This document shows positions 1-6,984 of a DNA stretch of 13,848 nucleotides, in pieces. Location: NCBI GenBank assembly GCA_944326735.1, contig CALVFC010000024.1:1-13848 (forward strand). Reading direction: 5' to 3'. Numbering within the stretch: the stretch's first letter is position 1; every line of letters begins with the position of its first letter. Position numbers and translations under genes: made by a program. Below the pieces are notes generated by a model, which worked only from the letters and a program-made list of their open reading frames with translations, did no database searches and was not told the DNA's origin. Source of the stretch: an uncultured Limosilactobacillus sp. Its GTDB lineage: Bacteria > Bacillota > Bacilli > Lactobacillales > Lactobacillaceae.

Positions 1-399
1 TTCGGCGATCAGGGCAACCCCGACACCGTATTCACCACCGGCACCGATCCCGGCGAGGAACCGCAGGGTGTAGATCATTGGCAGGGTGTGGGCGAAGAAC
101 ATGGCCGCGGTGCCGAAGGCAAAAATAAAGATCGTGTAAGAGAATGTCTTTACACGACCCAGCCGGTCACCGACAAGGCCGAAAATTGCTCCCCCTGCAA
201 GCATTCCCAAATTAGTGATGGAACCAAGCCACCCCGCCGCTGCACTCGAGATGTGCAAGGTCGCGATGATTGGTGCTAACGCAAATGACAGGAACATGAT
301 GTCCATGTTTTCCAGTGAGAAGCCGGCGGCCGTTGAGGCCATGACCCACTTCTGGTTCTTTGTCATTGGTTCCGCAAGATGCGTACTTGTCTGTTGCAT
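1..399 (-). CDS. MFS transporter, N-terminal part (cut by window edge)
   Basis: This is the first 133 codons of a major facilitator superfamily permease that runs off the left edge. The translation shows a hydrophilic N-terminus, a first membrane segment around residues 21-45, and the classical MFS loop 2-3 signature GLVGDRLGRVK near residues 74-84. A further motif, RFLAGIGAGGEYG, lies near residues 112-124. That signature is typical of the sugar/organic-acid:H+ symporter branch (sialate, aromatic acid or similar metabolites). The substrate cannot be told from this fragment. The ATG at 397-399 is preceded by GGAGG at 411-415, 11 bases away. An in-frame TTG at 403-405 with 5-base spacing is the alternative start. 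It is transcribed away from the cytochrome b5-like gene, and a promoter sits at 476-504. I am sure of the superfamily, not of the substrate. Confidence 0.9.
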   Translation of the reverse strand, partial: MQQTSTHLAEPMTKNQKWVMASTAAGFSLENMDIMFLSFALAPIIATLHISSAAAGWLGSITNLGMLAGGAIFGLVGDRLGRVKTFSYTIFIFAFGTAAMFFAHTLPMIYTLRFLAGIGAGGEYGVGVALIAE

Positions 400-475
400 A
401 TTCAATTAAACCTCCAAAATGATGCTCTCTGACATCGATTATTTTGCGATAGGCGCTTTCGCTTATTTGCATTTG

Positions 476-504
476 ATTATACACGTTGCCATTTAAATTG
501 CAAA
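476..504 (-). promoter_or_regulatory. Promoter of the MFS transporter gene
   Basis: Read on the minus strand, a perfect -10 TATAAT lies at 481-476 and a -35-like TTTGCA (4 of 6 matches) at 504-499, with a 17-base spacer. Transcription would start near 469, giving a leader of about 70 bases to the ATG at 399. This promoter lies downstream of the minus-strand terminator at 518-549, so the transporter does not depend on read-through from the further upstream promoter. Confidence 0.55.
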
Positions 505-517
505 TGAAATTTGGCAC

Positions 518-549
518 AAAAAGAGAGACCGAGTACAACCCCAGTCTCC
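518..549 (-). terminator. Intrinsic terminator of a short minus-strand transcript
   Basis: On the minus strand GAGACTGGG (548-540) pairs with CTCGGTCTC (533-525) through nine pairs including two G-U pairs, closing a 6-base loop. TC and five T follow (522-518). The plus strand has no T-tract, so it acts in the minus direction only. No gene precedes it on that strand, so it ends a non-coding leader or small RNA. Confidence 0.55.
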
Positions 550-593
550 AAAGTAGAAGTATGTTAGCGAAAGTAATTTGCAAAATCACCTTC
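518..593 (-). ncRNA. Putative small RNA or attenuated leader (about 76 nt)
   Basis: An extended -10 promoter (TGTTATAAT, minus strand, ending at 600) would start transcription near 593. The intrinsic terminator at 518-549 would stop it, giving an RNA of roughly 76 nt. Two hairpins are visible: GTGATTT/AAATTAC with loop TGC (589-573), and the terminator stem itself. No open reading frame with a ribosome binding site fits inside. It may be a stand-alone small RNA or an attenuator reducing read-through into the MFS gene. It matches no riboswitch family I recognise. This call rests only on promoter plus terminator. Confidence 0.35.
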
Positions 594-599
594 GAACTC

Positions 600-608
600 A
601 TTATAACA
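600..608 (-). promoter_or_regulatory. Extended -10 promoter, minus strand
   Basis: On the minus strand the sequence TGTTATAAT (608-600) is a perfect extended -10 element (TGn plus TATAAT). The -35 region about 17 bases upstream is weak, which extended -10 promoters tolerate. It fires toward the short terminated transcript at 518-593. Confidence 0.45.
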
Positions 609-642
609 ATTTTAGTAGAATAATTCACATTATGTTGAAAAA

Positions 643-672
643 TATCAATCAGCGTAAGGAAAAGGATTGATA
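643..672. repeat. 8-bp perfect inverted repeat between divergent promoters
   Basis: TATCAATC (643-650) and GATTGATA (665-672) are perfect inverted copies separated by 14 bases. The right arm overlaps the plus-strand -35 element TTGATA (667-672). That position would suit an operator. No regulator gene adjoins it, and chance is possible in such AT-rich DNA. Confidence 0.35.
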
Positions 673-694
673 ATAAAATTAATACACTTATAAT
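667..694 (+). promoter_or_regulatory. Upstream promoter of the cytochrome b5-like gene
   Basis: TTGATA (667-672, 5 of 6) and a perfect TATAAT (689-694) are separated by 16 bases. A 13-bp perfect palindrome, ACTTATAATAAGT (686-698), is centred on the -10 element and could be an operator. Transcription from here would give a leader of about 100 bases before the ATG at 802. Confidence 0.5.
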
Positions 695-736
695 AAGTAA
701 TATACAAATGTCTTAGGGAGAGATTCAAGTTTCAGC

Positions 737-765
737 TTGTCTAACGAATTAAGTTAATGTACAAT
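737..765 (+). promoter_or_regulatory. Proximal promoter of the cytochrome b5-like gene
   Basis: TTGTCT (737-742, 4 of 6) and TACAAT (760-765, 5 of 6) have a 17-base spacer. Transcription would begin near 772. This excludes the in-frame ATG at 757, which lies inside the -10 region, and supports the ATG at 802. Confidence 0.5.
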
Positions 766-801
766 TTAGACACTAAAAGCTCATTAGGGGGGAAAATAAA
801 G

Positions 802-1050
802 ATGGCAGAACGCACATTTACGGCGGACCAATTATCTGCCTTTGATGGTCAAAACGGTCATCCGGCATACGTTGCTTGCAACGGTCTCGTTTATGACGTA
901 TCCAGCGTCCCTAACTGGAAGGGTGGTCACCACCATGGCAACCTTGCCGGTCATGATGTTACTGCAGCCATGAAGCGGACCATGCACGGTGATTCGGTTC
1001 TGAAGGATTTGCCAGTTGTTGGTAAGTACATCGGGGAACCAGAAGAGTAG
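802..1050 (+). CDS. Small cytochrome b5-like heme/steroid-binding domain protein
   Basis: An 82-residue protein that is essentially one cytochrome b5-fold domain. The family signature is recognisable: FTADQLSAFDGQNGHPAYVA (residues 6-25), then GLVYDVSSVPNW (28-39), then a histidine-rich loop GGHHHGNLAGHDVT (41-54). In b5 proteins histidines in and after this loop can bind heme; whether heme, a steroid-like ligand or nothing is bound here cannot be told. There is no signal peptide or membrane segment, so it is probably cytosolic. The ATG at 802 is chosen because GGGGGG (787-792) precedes it by 9 bases and because the in-frame ATG at 757 falls within the promoter. It is monocistronic, with a strong terminator following. 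Stand-alone b5-like proteins occur in lactobacilli, but I know of no firmly assigned role. Confidence 0.85.
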   Translation: MAERTFTADQLSAFDGQNGHPAYVACNGLVYDVSSVPNWKGGHHHGNLAGHDVTAAMKRTMHGDSVLKDLPVVGKYIGEPEE

Positions 1051-1074
1051 TGAACATCACATGAAGAATAATAT

Positions 1075-1108
1075 AAAAAGGATGAATCAGTGTTGATTCA
1101 TCCTTTTT
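1075..1108. terminator. Bidirectional terminator between convergent genes
   Basis: AAAAAGGATGAATCA (1075-1089) and TGATTCATCCTTTTT (1094-1108) form a perfect 15-bp stem with a 4-base loop. Both strands end in a run of five T, so it serves both the cytochrome b5-like gene and the convergent HAD gene, whose stop is at 1112. Confidence 0.9.
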
Positions 1109-1111
1109 AGT

Positions 1112-1924
1112 TTACATGGCGAGTTTAAAGTACTGTTGTAAGTACTTGGCTAAACCGTTGTGTTCGTTATCAAATTCCGTGACGTCGTCGGCTAATTCCT
1201 TAATAGCAGGAATGGCGTTTTGCATGGCTACCCCGCGGCCTGCCGCGTCAATCATTTCCCGGTCATTATGTTCGTCACCAAAGGCAATGATGTGACTCTT
1301 ACTGATTCCGTACTGCTTGGCGAGGTAGTACATGCCGGCTTCCTTATGCGTTCCCCGGTGGATTAGTTCAAGGACATTGTAGGGGCCACCCCAAATGCTG
1401 GGTTCTACAAAATCGCCATAGCGCTCGTTGACCCGTTTGATGATTTCCTGTTCATGACCAGGTTGGTATTCAATGATGATCGTAATTGGGTCCTCATCGA
1501 CGTTGGTAGCCTTCAGGCGCTGGTCCGGTTCCAAATGGTTGGGCAGGAATTCGGGAACGTCCTTAGTTTCCCGGTTGGCCCAGAACTTGTTCTTGCTCTC
1601 GAGGGTGATTGTGTCAATCCCCAATTGTTGGCGGTGGTTGACCAGGTCAAAGGCCAGTTCTTGGGTGAGTTTGATCTCGTATTCTTTAGACCACTGCCGG
1701 TGGGGGATGTGGGCCAGGGCGCCATTGAAGTTGACCATCGGGGTGTGGATACCAATCTGGTCGTAGATGTGCTGGGCAATCCGGTAGGGGCGCCCGGTAA
1801 TGATACTGACGATATGCCCCTGTTTAGCGGCTGCCCGGAGTGTCCGGATTGTCTCACTAGTCAACTGGGATTGGTTATTCAGAGTCGTCCCATCTAAGTC
1901 AATGGCAATTAAGTGCTGGTCCAT
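1112..1924 (-). CDS. Cof-type HAD-IIB phosphatase
   Basis: A 270-residue haloacid dehalogenase superfamily hydrolase of the Cof/YidA type with a C2 cap. These are Mg-dependent phosphatases acting on sugar phosphates, flavin or thiamine intermediates. Visible motifs: DLDGTTL at residues 9-15 with nucleophile D9 and acid/base D11; SIITGR (motif II); and IAFGDEHNDREM near the C-terminus (motif IV). The full length matches the family. The ATG at 1922-1924 is preferred: GAGGAAG lies 7-8 bases upstream, and the alternative in-frame TTG at 1954 sits next to the -10 element, too close to the predicted transcription start. The gene is monocistronic and divergent from the rsmF operon. The substrate cannot be assigned. 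Confidence 0.9.
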   Translation of the reverse strand: MDQHLIAIDLDGTTLNNQSQLTSETIRTLRAAAKQGHIVSIITGRPYRIAQHIYDQIGIHTPMVNFNGALAHIPHRQWSKEYEIKLTQELAFDLVNHRQQLGIDTITLESKNKFWANRETKDVPEFLPNHLEPDQRLKATNVDEDPITIIIEYQPGHEQEIIKRVNERYGDFVEPSIWGGPYNVLELIHRGTHKEAGMYYLAKQYGISKSHIIAFGDEHNDREMIDAAGRGVAMQNAIPAIKELADDVTEFDNEHNGLAKYLQQYFKLAM

Positions 1925-1956
1925 CTGCTTCACTTCCTCAACGATATTGAGCAATC

Positions 1957-1985
1957 ATTATACACTTCATCATCCGAAAAGTGAA
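1957..1985 (-). promoter_or_regulatory. Promoter of the Cof-type HAD gene
   Basis: On the minus strand TTCACT (1985-1980, 4 of 6) and a perfect TATAAT (1962-1957) have a 17-base spacer. The predicted start of transcription is near 1950, leaving about 25 bases of leader to the ATG. Confidence 0.6.
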
Positions 1986-2007
1986 CTCTCAATTTCCTGC
2001 CGGGGTA

Positions 2008-2036
2008 TTTAGACCCGTCCCAAAATAAGGTACAAT
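2008..2036 (+). promoter_or_regulatory. Promoter of the rsmF-SPFH-lytS-lytR operon
   Basis: TTTAGA (2008-2013, 4 of 6) and TACAAT (2031-2036, 5 of 6) have a 17-base spacer. Transcription would start near 2043, which rules out the in-frame ATG at 2039 as translation start of rsmF. No other promoter is evident before lytS, so the whole operon may depend on this one. Confidence 0.55.
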
Positions 2037-2074
2037 AGATGAAGAATTTTGTGCAAAAGAAGAGGATTGATCTC

Positions 2075-3451
2075 ATGCAACTACCGACTGCGTTCGTTGA
2101 AAAATATCGTCAACTATTAGGGGATGAAGCCCCTGCTTTCCTGGCCAGTTTTGACCAACCGAGCCACGCCGGCTTCCGGATTAATCCATTGAAACCGGGC
2201 AAACCGACGGCCACGATCGACCAGGCATCTGGCAAGGTGCCCTATGTGCCGACCGGTTACTATGGGCAGGTCAATGGTAAGTCCCTCGACCACGTAACGG
2301 GCTGGGTATATAGTCAGGAACCTTCTGCCATGTATGTCGGTGAAGTCGTCGACCCCCAGCCGGGTGAGCGGGTTTTAGACTTATGTGCTGCTCCCGGTGG
2401 GAAGTCAACCCACTTGATTGGCTTAATGAAGGACCAGGGCTTGCTGGTTGCTAATGAAATCTTCCGTAAGCGGGCCAAGGTGCTGGCGGAGAACCTCGAA
2501 CGCTGGGGAACGAAGTCGACAGTCGTGATGAACGAAAGTCCGGATGAACTGGAAAAGCAATTTCCCACTTTCTTCGACCGGATCCTAATTGACGCCCCAT
2601 GTTCGGGTGAGGGGATGTTCCGGAAAGAACCCGCGGGGATTGAATACTGGAACCCCGACTATCCGGCGGAGTGTGCGAACCGCCAGCGGAAGATCATTGC
2701 TTCGGCGATTAAGATGCTGAAGCCGGGTGGCACCCTGGTTTACTCGACCTGTACCTTTGCCCCCGAAGAAGATGAACAGAACATTGCCTGGATCCTGGAC
2801 AATTATCCCGCAATGACGATGGCGGAAGTGAAGAAGTATCCGGGGATGGATGACGGGCGGCCTGATTGGGCTAACGGTAATCCAGAATTGACGAAGGCTG
2901 TCCGCCTCTTCCCACACCACATCACGGGAGAGGGCCACTTTATGGCCAAACTGCAGTATGGTGAACCCATGGCCGATCAGCCAGTCCCAACGAAAAAGAA
3001 GAAACGCCGCAAAAAGCGTGGCGGTGGGAAGCTCAGTTTGTCAAAGGACCAGTTACAGGAGTTCAATGCCTTAAAGAAGCAACTGGTGCCTGATTACCAA
3101 CCGTACCACCTGTTGACTTTTGGCGACCAGCTGTATGATTTGCCAGCCGGTATTGAGGATCTTACTGATATGACGGTGATGCGTCCGGGTTTGCACCTTG
3201 GAACATTTAAGAAACGTCGCTTTGAACCAGCGTTGGCCTGGGCACTGGCCCTGGACCCTGGTGAAGTGGCTAAGCAGATTGAGTTAACGCCAGAGCAATG
3301 GCGCCAGTATGTTCATGGTGACACCGTCCAGGCAGGTAACGACTTACCGAACGGCTGGTACCTGCTAGTTTGTGACCAGCATAGTTGTGGCTTTGGCAAG
3401 CTGGTTAACGGGACAATTAAGAATTTCTATCCGAAGGGCTTACGTTTTTAG
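2075..3451 (+). CDS. rsmF: RsmF-type 16S rRNA (cytosine-5) methyltransferase
   Basis: A 458-residue NOL1/NOP2/Sun-family enzyme that transfers a methyl group from S-adenosylmethionine to C5 of cytosine in 16S rRNA. Motif I, RVLDLCAAPGGKSTHL, begins at residue 99. Motif IV, DAPCSGEGMF, starts at D173 with Cys176. Motif VI, YSTCTFAPEEDEQNI, starts at Y223 with Cys226; in this family the two cysteines act as catalytic nucleophile and release residue. A lysine/arginine-rich linker (about residues 308-318) joins the catalytic core to a C-terminal RsmF/PUA-like RNA-binding region. The ATG at 2075 follows AGAGGA (2061-2066); the ATG at 2039 is too close to the -10 element. It is first in an operon with the SPFH gene, whose GGAGG overlaps this stop codon. 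The exact target cytosine is not readable from sequence. Confidence 0.92.
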   Translation: MQLPTAFVEKYRQLLGDEAPAFLASFDQPSHAGFRINPLKPGKPTATIDQASGKVPYVPTGYYGQVNGKSLDHVTGWVYSQEPSAMYVGEVVDPQPGERVLDLCAAPGGKSTHLIGLMKDQGLLVANEIFRKRAKVLAENLERWGTKSTVVMNESPDELEKQFPTFFDRILIDAPCSGEGMFRKEPAGIEYWNPDYPAECANRQRKIIASAIKMLKPGGTLVYSTCTFAPEEDEQNIAWILDNYPAMTMAEVKKYPGMDDGRPDWANGNPELTKAVRLFPHHITGEGHFMAKLQYGEPMADQPVPTKKKKRRKKRGGGKLSLSKDQLQEFNALKKQLVPDYQPYHLLTFGDQLYDLPAGIEDLTDMTVMRPGLHLGTFKKRRFEPALAWALALDPGEVAKQIELTPEQWRQYVHGDTVQAGNDLPNGWYLLVCDQHSCGFGKLVNGTIKNFYPKGLRF

Positions 3452-3463
3452 GAGGAATATCTA

Positions 3464-4330
3464 ATGAAAGAAAAGAATGCGTTTCATGTTAATGGTTACT
3501 TGGGACTATTGGTTGCCATCATTGGCGGACTCGTCGGTTTGTGGTTAGCCTACTCTGGCTTCCGTCACGGTTCGGTGGGGATGCTGATTGGCGGGGTGAT
3601 TCTAATCGTCCTCGTGTTGATCTTGGTAACTAGTTTGACGATTATCCAGCCAAACGAGGCCAAGGCCCTGACCTTCTTCGGTAACTATATTGGGACCATC
3701 CGCGATGCCGGCCTGTTCATGACCGTTCCCTTTACCGATAAGGAACCTGTTTCACTGCGGGTCCGCAACTTCAACAGTCAAATCTTGAAGGTGAACGACC
3801 TGAAGGGGAACCCAGTGGAAATTGCGGCCGTGATTGTCTTCAAGGTTGTCGACACGTCCAAAGCACTATTTGCCGTTGACGACTACGAACAATTCGTGCA
3901 GATCCAATCTGAATCTGCTATCCGGCACGTGGCCAGTGAATATCCATATGACACTTTCGAAAATGAGAATGCTCTGACCCTGCGTTCGAACCCGACAGAA
4001 GTTTCTGACCGCTTAACTGCGGAACTGCAAGAACGGTTAAACGTCGCCGGGGTAAAGATTATCGAAACCCGGTTAACCCACTTGGCCTATGCCACGGAAA
4101 TTGCCTCGGCCATGCTGCAGAAACAACAGTCGGCGGCAATTCTGTCTGCCCGGAAGATCATCGTCGAAGGGGCCGTGTCGATCACCGAAGACGCGATTGA
4201 CCGTCTGGCGAAGGAAGCCAACCTGGATTTGAATGATGAACAACGGTTGCAGATTATCAATAACATCATGGTGGCCATCATCTCCGAACGGGGCACGCAA
4301 CCGGTGATCAATACCGGGACGAACCAATAG
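3464..4330 (+). CDS. SPFH/band 7 domain membrane protein
   Basis: A 288-residue member of the stomatin/prohibitin/flotillin group. Two N-terminal hydrophobic stretches (about residues 11-29 and 38-58) anchor it. The SPFH domain follows from about residue 60, with the recognisable IIQPNEAKALTFFGNY and GLFMTVPF segments and a helical region EIASAMLQKQQSAAILSARK typical of the end of the domain. Such proteins form membrane-associated oligomers that scaffold or protect membrane complexes; the client here is unknown. The start has an ideal AGGAGG (3450-3455) overlapping the rsmF stop. Spacing to rsmF is 12 bases and to lytS 16 bases, so co-transcription with the two-component system is likely. A role near the sensor kinase is possible but is only inference from position. 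Confidence 0.88.
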   Translation: MKEKNAFHVNGYLGLLVAIIGGLVGLWLAYSGFRHGSVGMLIGGVILIVLVLILVTSLTIIQPNEAKALTFFGNYIGTIRDAGLFMTVPFTDKEPVSLRVRNFNSQILKVNDLKGNPVEIAAVIVFKVVDTSKALFAVDDYEQFVQIQSESAIRHVASEYPYDTFENENALTLRSNPTEVSDRLTAELQERLNVAGVKIIETRLTHLAYATEIASAMLQKQQSAAILSARKIIVEGAVSITEDAIDRLAKEANLDLNDEQRLQIINNIMVAIISERGTQPVINTGTNQ

Positions 4331-4346
4331 TGAGGGTTGGTAACTA

Positions 4347-6116
4347 ATGATTTATCTTTCGATTTTAATGGCGGAACGGGTCGGGATCGTCATTATCCTG
4401 GCCTTCCTTTTAGTTAACATTCCGGCGTTTCGACGGCTTCTGTTTGCGAAGACCTTTGTGGAACGGTTCCAACTGGTGATTATCTTTTCGCTGTTTGCCA
4501 TCTTGGCGAACATCACCGGGATCGAAATTGACCCGACCAACGACCTTCATGATAAGGTCCTGTTAATGGCCGTCAGTCATAACGACTCGATCGTGAACGC
4601 CCGGATCCTGGCCGTAACGGTTGCCGGAATCATCGGTGGACCCTGGGTCGGTGGTTCAGTTGGCCTGATTGCCGGCCTTCACCGGGTGATGCAGGCGGGC
4701 TTTGCTAGTCAAGCCTGGTTCTACATTCCGAGTTCAGCCCTGATTGGCTTGCTGTCGGGGTACCTATATAAGGATAAGAATAGTTCCTTTACGGGGATGA
4801 CCCCGAAGCGCGGGTTCATTGTTGGTCTATCCATGGAAACGATCCAGATGATTTTGGTCTTCCTATTTAGTCCGACCGGTTGGCGCCTGGTTTCCTTCAT
4901 CGCCTTGCCAATGATCATCATTTCCTCAATCGGGACATCAATCTTTATCTCCGTGATCACGATGTACCTGCGTCAGGAAGAGGAAACCCGGGCAACCCAG
5001 ACTCACTCGGTTTTGCAACTGACGAACGAAACCTTACCCTATTTTCGGAATGGTTTGAACCGCCAATCCGCCGAAAAAGTAGTTAAGATTATCAAAGAGC
5101 ACACTAACTTCGATGCCATCAGCATCACTAACCGTCACATTATTCTGGCCCACGTTGGTGCCGGAAGTGACCACCACATTGCTGGTGAAACGATGGTCAC
5201 CAATTTATCTGAATCAGTGATCCACAGTGGTCAGGTCCGCGTGGCCAAAAATGCCGAAGAAATCGGTTGTTCCCACGTCAACTGTCCGCTTCAGGCAGCG
5301 ATTGTTGTCCCCCTGCGGATTGGAAACAAGGTCGCCGGGACACTGAAGATGTACTATACCGATAGCTGGCGGTTAACACCTGTCGAAATCCAGCTGGCGA
5401 CCGGGCTGGGGGAAATCTTTGCTAACCAGATTGCACTGGGGGAGGCCGAGATGCAAGCCAAACTGGTCCGGGATGCCGAGATCAAGTCGCTCCAGGCTCA
5501 AGTTAACCCGCACTTCTTCTTTAACGCGATCAATACCATTAGTGCGATGATGCGGCGGGATGCCGACAAGGCCCGGCAGCTATTACTGCAACTGTCGACT
5601 TATTTCCGTGCGAACCTGATTGGGGCCCGGGCCACGAAAATTACCCTTGCCCAGGAACGGCAGCACGTCAATGCTTATTTGTCATTGGAACAGACCCGGT
5701 TCCCAGATAAGTACGAAGTTCACTTCAACAGTGAGGTCAATGACGATGTCTTGCTGCCACCGTTTACGATTCAGGTGCTAGTGGAAAATGCCATTAAGCA
5801 TGCCTTTGGCAACCGTAAGTCGGGTAACAAGGTTTTGATCAATATTTGGCGGCAAAACGACCGTTTGATCCTGCAAGTCGCCGACAACGGTTGTGGGATT
5901 CCAGCATCGCTACTGCCAAAATTGGGGCAAGAGGTGGTGCCGTCTGAACACGGCAGTGGTACGGCCTTGCAAAACCTGAACCAACGGCTGACCGGACTGT
6001 ATGACCAACAGAGCCATTTGCAATTTGATACTGGGAAGAATGGAACCAAAGTAACTATTTCATTACCACTGCAAACTAAGGGAGGAACAGGCAATGAAAG
6101 TCTTAATCGTGGATGA
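4347..6116 (+). CDS. lytS: LytS-type sensor histidine kinase
   Basis: A 589-residue kinase with the LytS family layout. A 5TM/LYT membrane sensor with about six hydrophobic segments fills residues 1-207, followed by a GAF-like domain (about 220-365), a HisKA-type phosphoacceptor region NPHFFFNAINTISAM with His389, and an HATPase with N box VENAIKHAF (N481), DNGCGIP (D513) and GSGTALQNL. The sensor includes the family motif NAR...GLHR (R86 and R113). These arginines are 27 residues apart, the same spacing as the pyruvate-contacting arginines R72 and R99 that I recall for E. coli BtsS. GAGGG lies about 10 bases before the ATG. The 3' end overlaps lytR by 23 bases. LytS homologues sense pyruvate in E. 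coli (BtsS) and control pyruvate facilitators in Bacillus, so pyruvate is the favoured ligand by inference. Confidence 0.93.
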   Translation: MIYLSILMAERVGIVIILAFLLVNIPAFRRLLFAKTFVERFQLVIIFSLFAILANITGIEIDPTNDLHDKVLLMAVSHNDSIVNARILAVTVAGIIGGPWVGGSVGLIAGLHRVMQAGFASQAWFYIPSSALIGLLSGYLYKDKNSSFTGMTPKRGFIVGLSMETIQMILVFLFSPTGWRLVSFIALPMIIISSIGTSIFISVITMYLRQEEETRATQTHSVLQLTNETLPYFRNGLNRQSAEKVVKIIKEHTNFDAISITNRHIILAHVGAGSDHHIAGETMVTNLSESVIHSGQVRVAKNAEEIGCSHVNCPLQAAIVVPLRIGNKVAGTLKMYYTDSWRLTPVEIQLATGLGEIFANQIALGEAEMQAKLVRDAEIKSLQAQVNPHFFFNAINTISAMMRRDADKARQLLLQLSTYFRANLIGARATKITLAQERQHVNAYLSLEQTRFPDKYEVHFNSEVNDDVLLPPFTIQVLVENAIKHAFGNRKSGNKVLINIWRQNDRLILQVADNGCGIPASLLPKLGQEVVPSEHGSGTALQNLNQRLTGLYDQQSHLQFDTGKNGTKVTISLPLQTKGGTGNESLNRG

Positions 6117-6822
6117 TGAACCGTTAGCGCGGGATGAATTACACTACCTGCTGGAACAAAACGAGCAGGTTGATTCAATCGATGAGGCTGACGGGGTAGT
6201 GGAAGCAAAGGACGCCATTAGTAAGAACCACCCTGACTTGGTATTTTTGGATATTCAGTTGGGGGATGGTAGTGGGATGACCTTTGCCAAGCAGTTGAAG
6301 AAGCAACCGAACTGTCCGTACATTGTCTTTGCGACGGCTTATGACCAGTATGCGTTGGATGCCTTTGAAGCCAATGCCGTTGACTATGTCCTTAAGCCGT
6401 TTGAGCAGGACCGGATCAACGAAACGATTGAGCGGGTTGCCAAGTTAAATACGGCTATCCATCCGGCCGAAACAATTGCCAATAAGCAACAGAAGAATCC
6501 GCGGATGACGATTACTTCGGATGAACGGACGATTGTTGTTCAGAAGCGCAATATTCTCTATATCCAGGCCGAAAATGGCAGTGTCCATATTCATACGACG
6601 GAGCGCCAGTTCACCAGTAAGCAGACCCTGCGTTCCCTGATTAACCAGCTGGATCCGCAGCGGTTTCTTCGGGTTCACCGGAGTTTTGTCGTTAACTTGA
6701 ATAAGGTCAAGGAACTGCAGCCAAGTTTTAACCATACCTATGAACTTACCCTGGAAGGTGGCATTAAGGTCCCGGTTAGCCGGTCCTACGTCAATTCCAC
6801 CAAGCAGGCGTTGGGAATGTAA
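6094..6822 (+). CDS. lytR: LytTR-type response regulator
   Basis: A 242-residue regulator: a receiver domain (1-118) with the acidic pair D7/D8, phosphoacceptor D53 in VFLDIQLGDGSG and K101 in VLKPF, then a LytTR DNA-binding domain (about 140-242). Typical LytTR stretches are visible: ILYIQAENGSVHIHT, LDPQRFLRVHRSFVVNL and VPVSRSYV. It is translated from GGAGGA (6081-6086) inside the end of lytS, with a 23-base overlap, so the two are translationally coupled. LytTR proteins bind paired direct repeats two helical turns apart, and such a pair lies 160 bases downstream at 6985-7015, upstream of lrgA. That makes lrgAB-ldh the probable target. Confidence 0.94.
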   Translation: MKVLIVDDEPLARDELHYLLEQNEQVDSIDEADGVVEAKDAISKNHPDLVFLDIQLGDGSGMTFAKQLKKQPNCPYIVFATAYDQYALDAFEANAVDYVLKPFEQDRINETIERVAKLNTAIHPAETIANKQQKNPRMTITSDERTIVVQKRNILYIQAENGSVHIHTTERQFTSKQTLRSLINQLDPQRFLRVHRSFVVNLNKVKELQPSFNHTYELTLEGGIKVPVSRSYVNSTKQALGM

Positions 6823-6832
6823 AAGATCACAC

Positions 6833-6864
6833 AATGCTGAGCAAGTTATTGCTCAGCATTTTTT
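6833..6864 (+). terminator. Terminator of the lytSR operon
   Basis: AATGCTGAGCAA (6833-6844) pairs perfectly with TTGCTCAGCATT (6849-6860) around a 4-base loop and runs into a six-T tract (6859-6864). It separates lytR from lrgA, so lrgAB-ldh needs its own promoter. Confidence 0.9.
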
Positions 6865-6984
6865 ATTTGTTTGGGACTACCCAATTTTGCCTAAATGGTT
6901 TATATATAAGCATTTTTCCTGATTAGTCCCATTGACAATCAACAACAGAATCGCAAATTGTGTTTATTACTTAACAAACTATAG

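Noticed and set aside
212..628. 138-codon minus-strand open frame reaching from the intergenic region into the MFS gene
   Set aside because: It is out of frame with the clear MFS coding sequence, its promoter-proximal part covers the terminator hairpin, and its translation resembles nothing.
757..801. In-frame ATG 15 codons upstream of the cytochrome b5-like start
   Set aside because: It overlaps the -10 element TACAAT and has no ribosome binding site; GGGGGG serves the ATG at 802.
1925..1954. TTG start giving a 280-residue Cof-type HAD protein
   Set aside because: It lies 3 bases downstream of the -10 element TATAAT, and GAGGAAG is placed for the ATG at 1924.
2039..2074. Upstream ATG giving a 470-residue RsmF
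   Set aside because: It is 2 bases after the -10 element TACAAT, before the likely transcription start; AGAGGA serves the ATG at 2075.
6932..6937. Perfect TTGACA upstream of lrgA
   Set aside because: No acceptable -10 element lies 16-19 bases downstream, so it is not a complete promoter.
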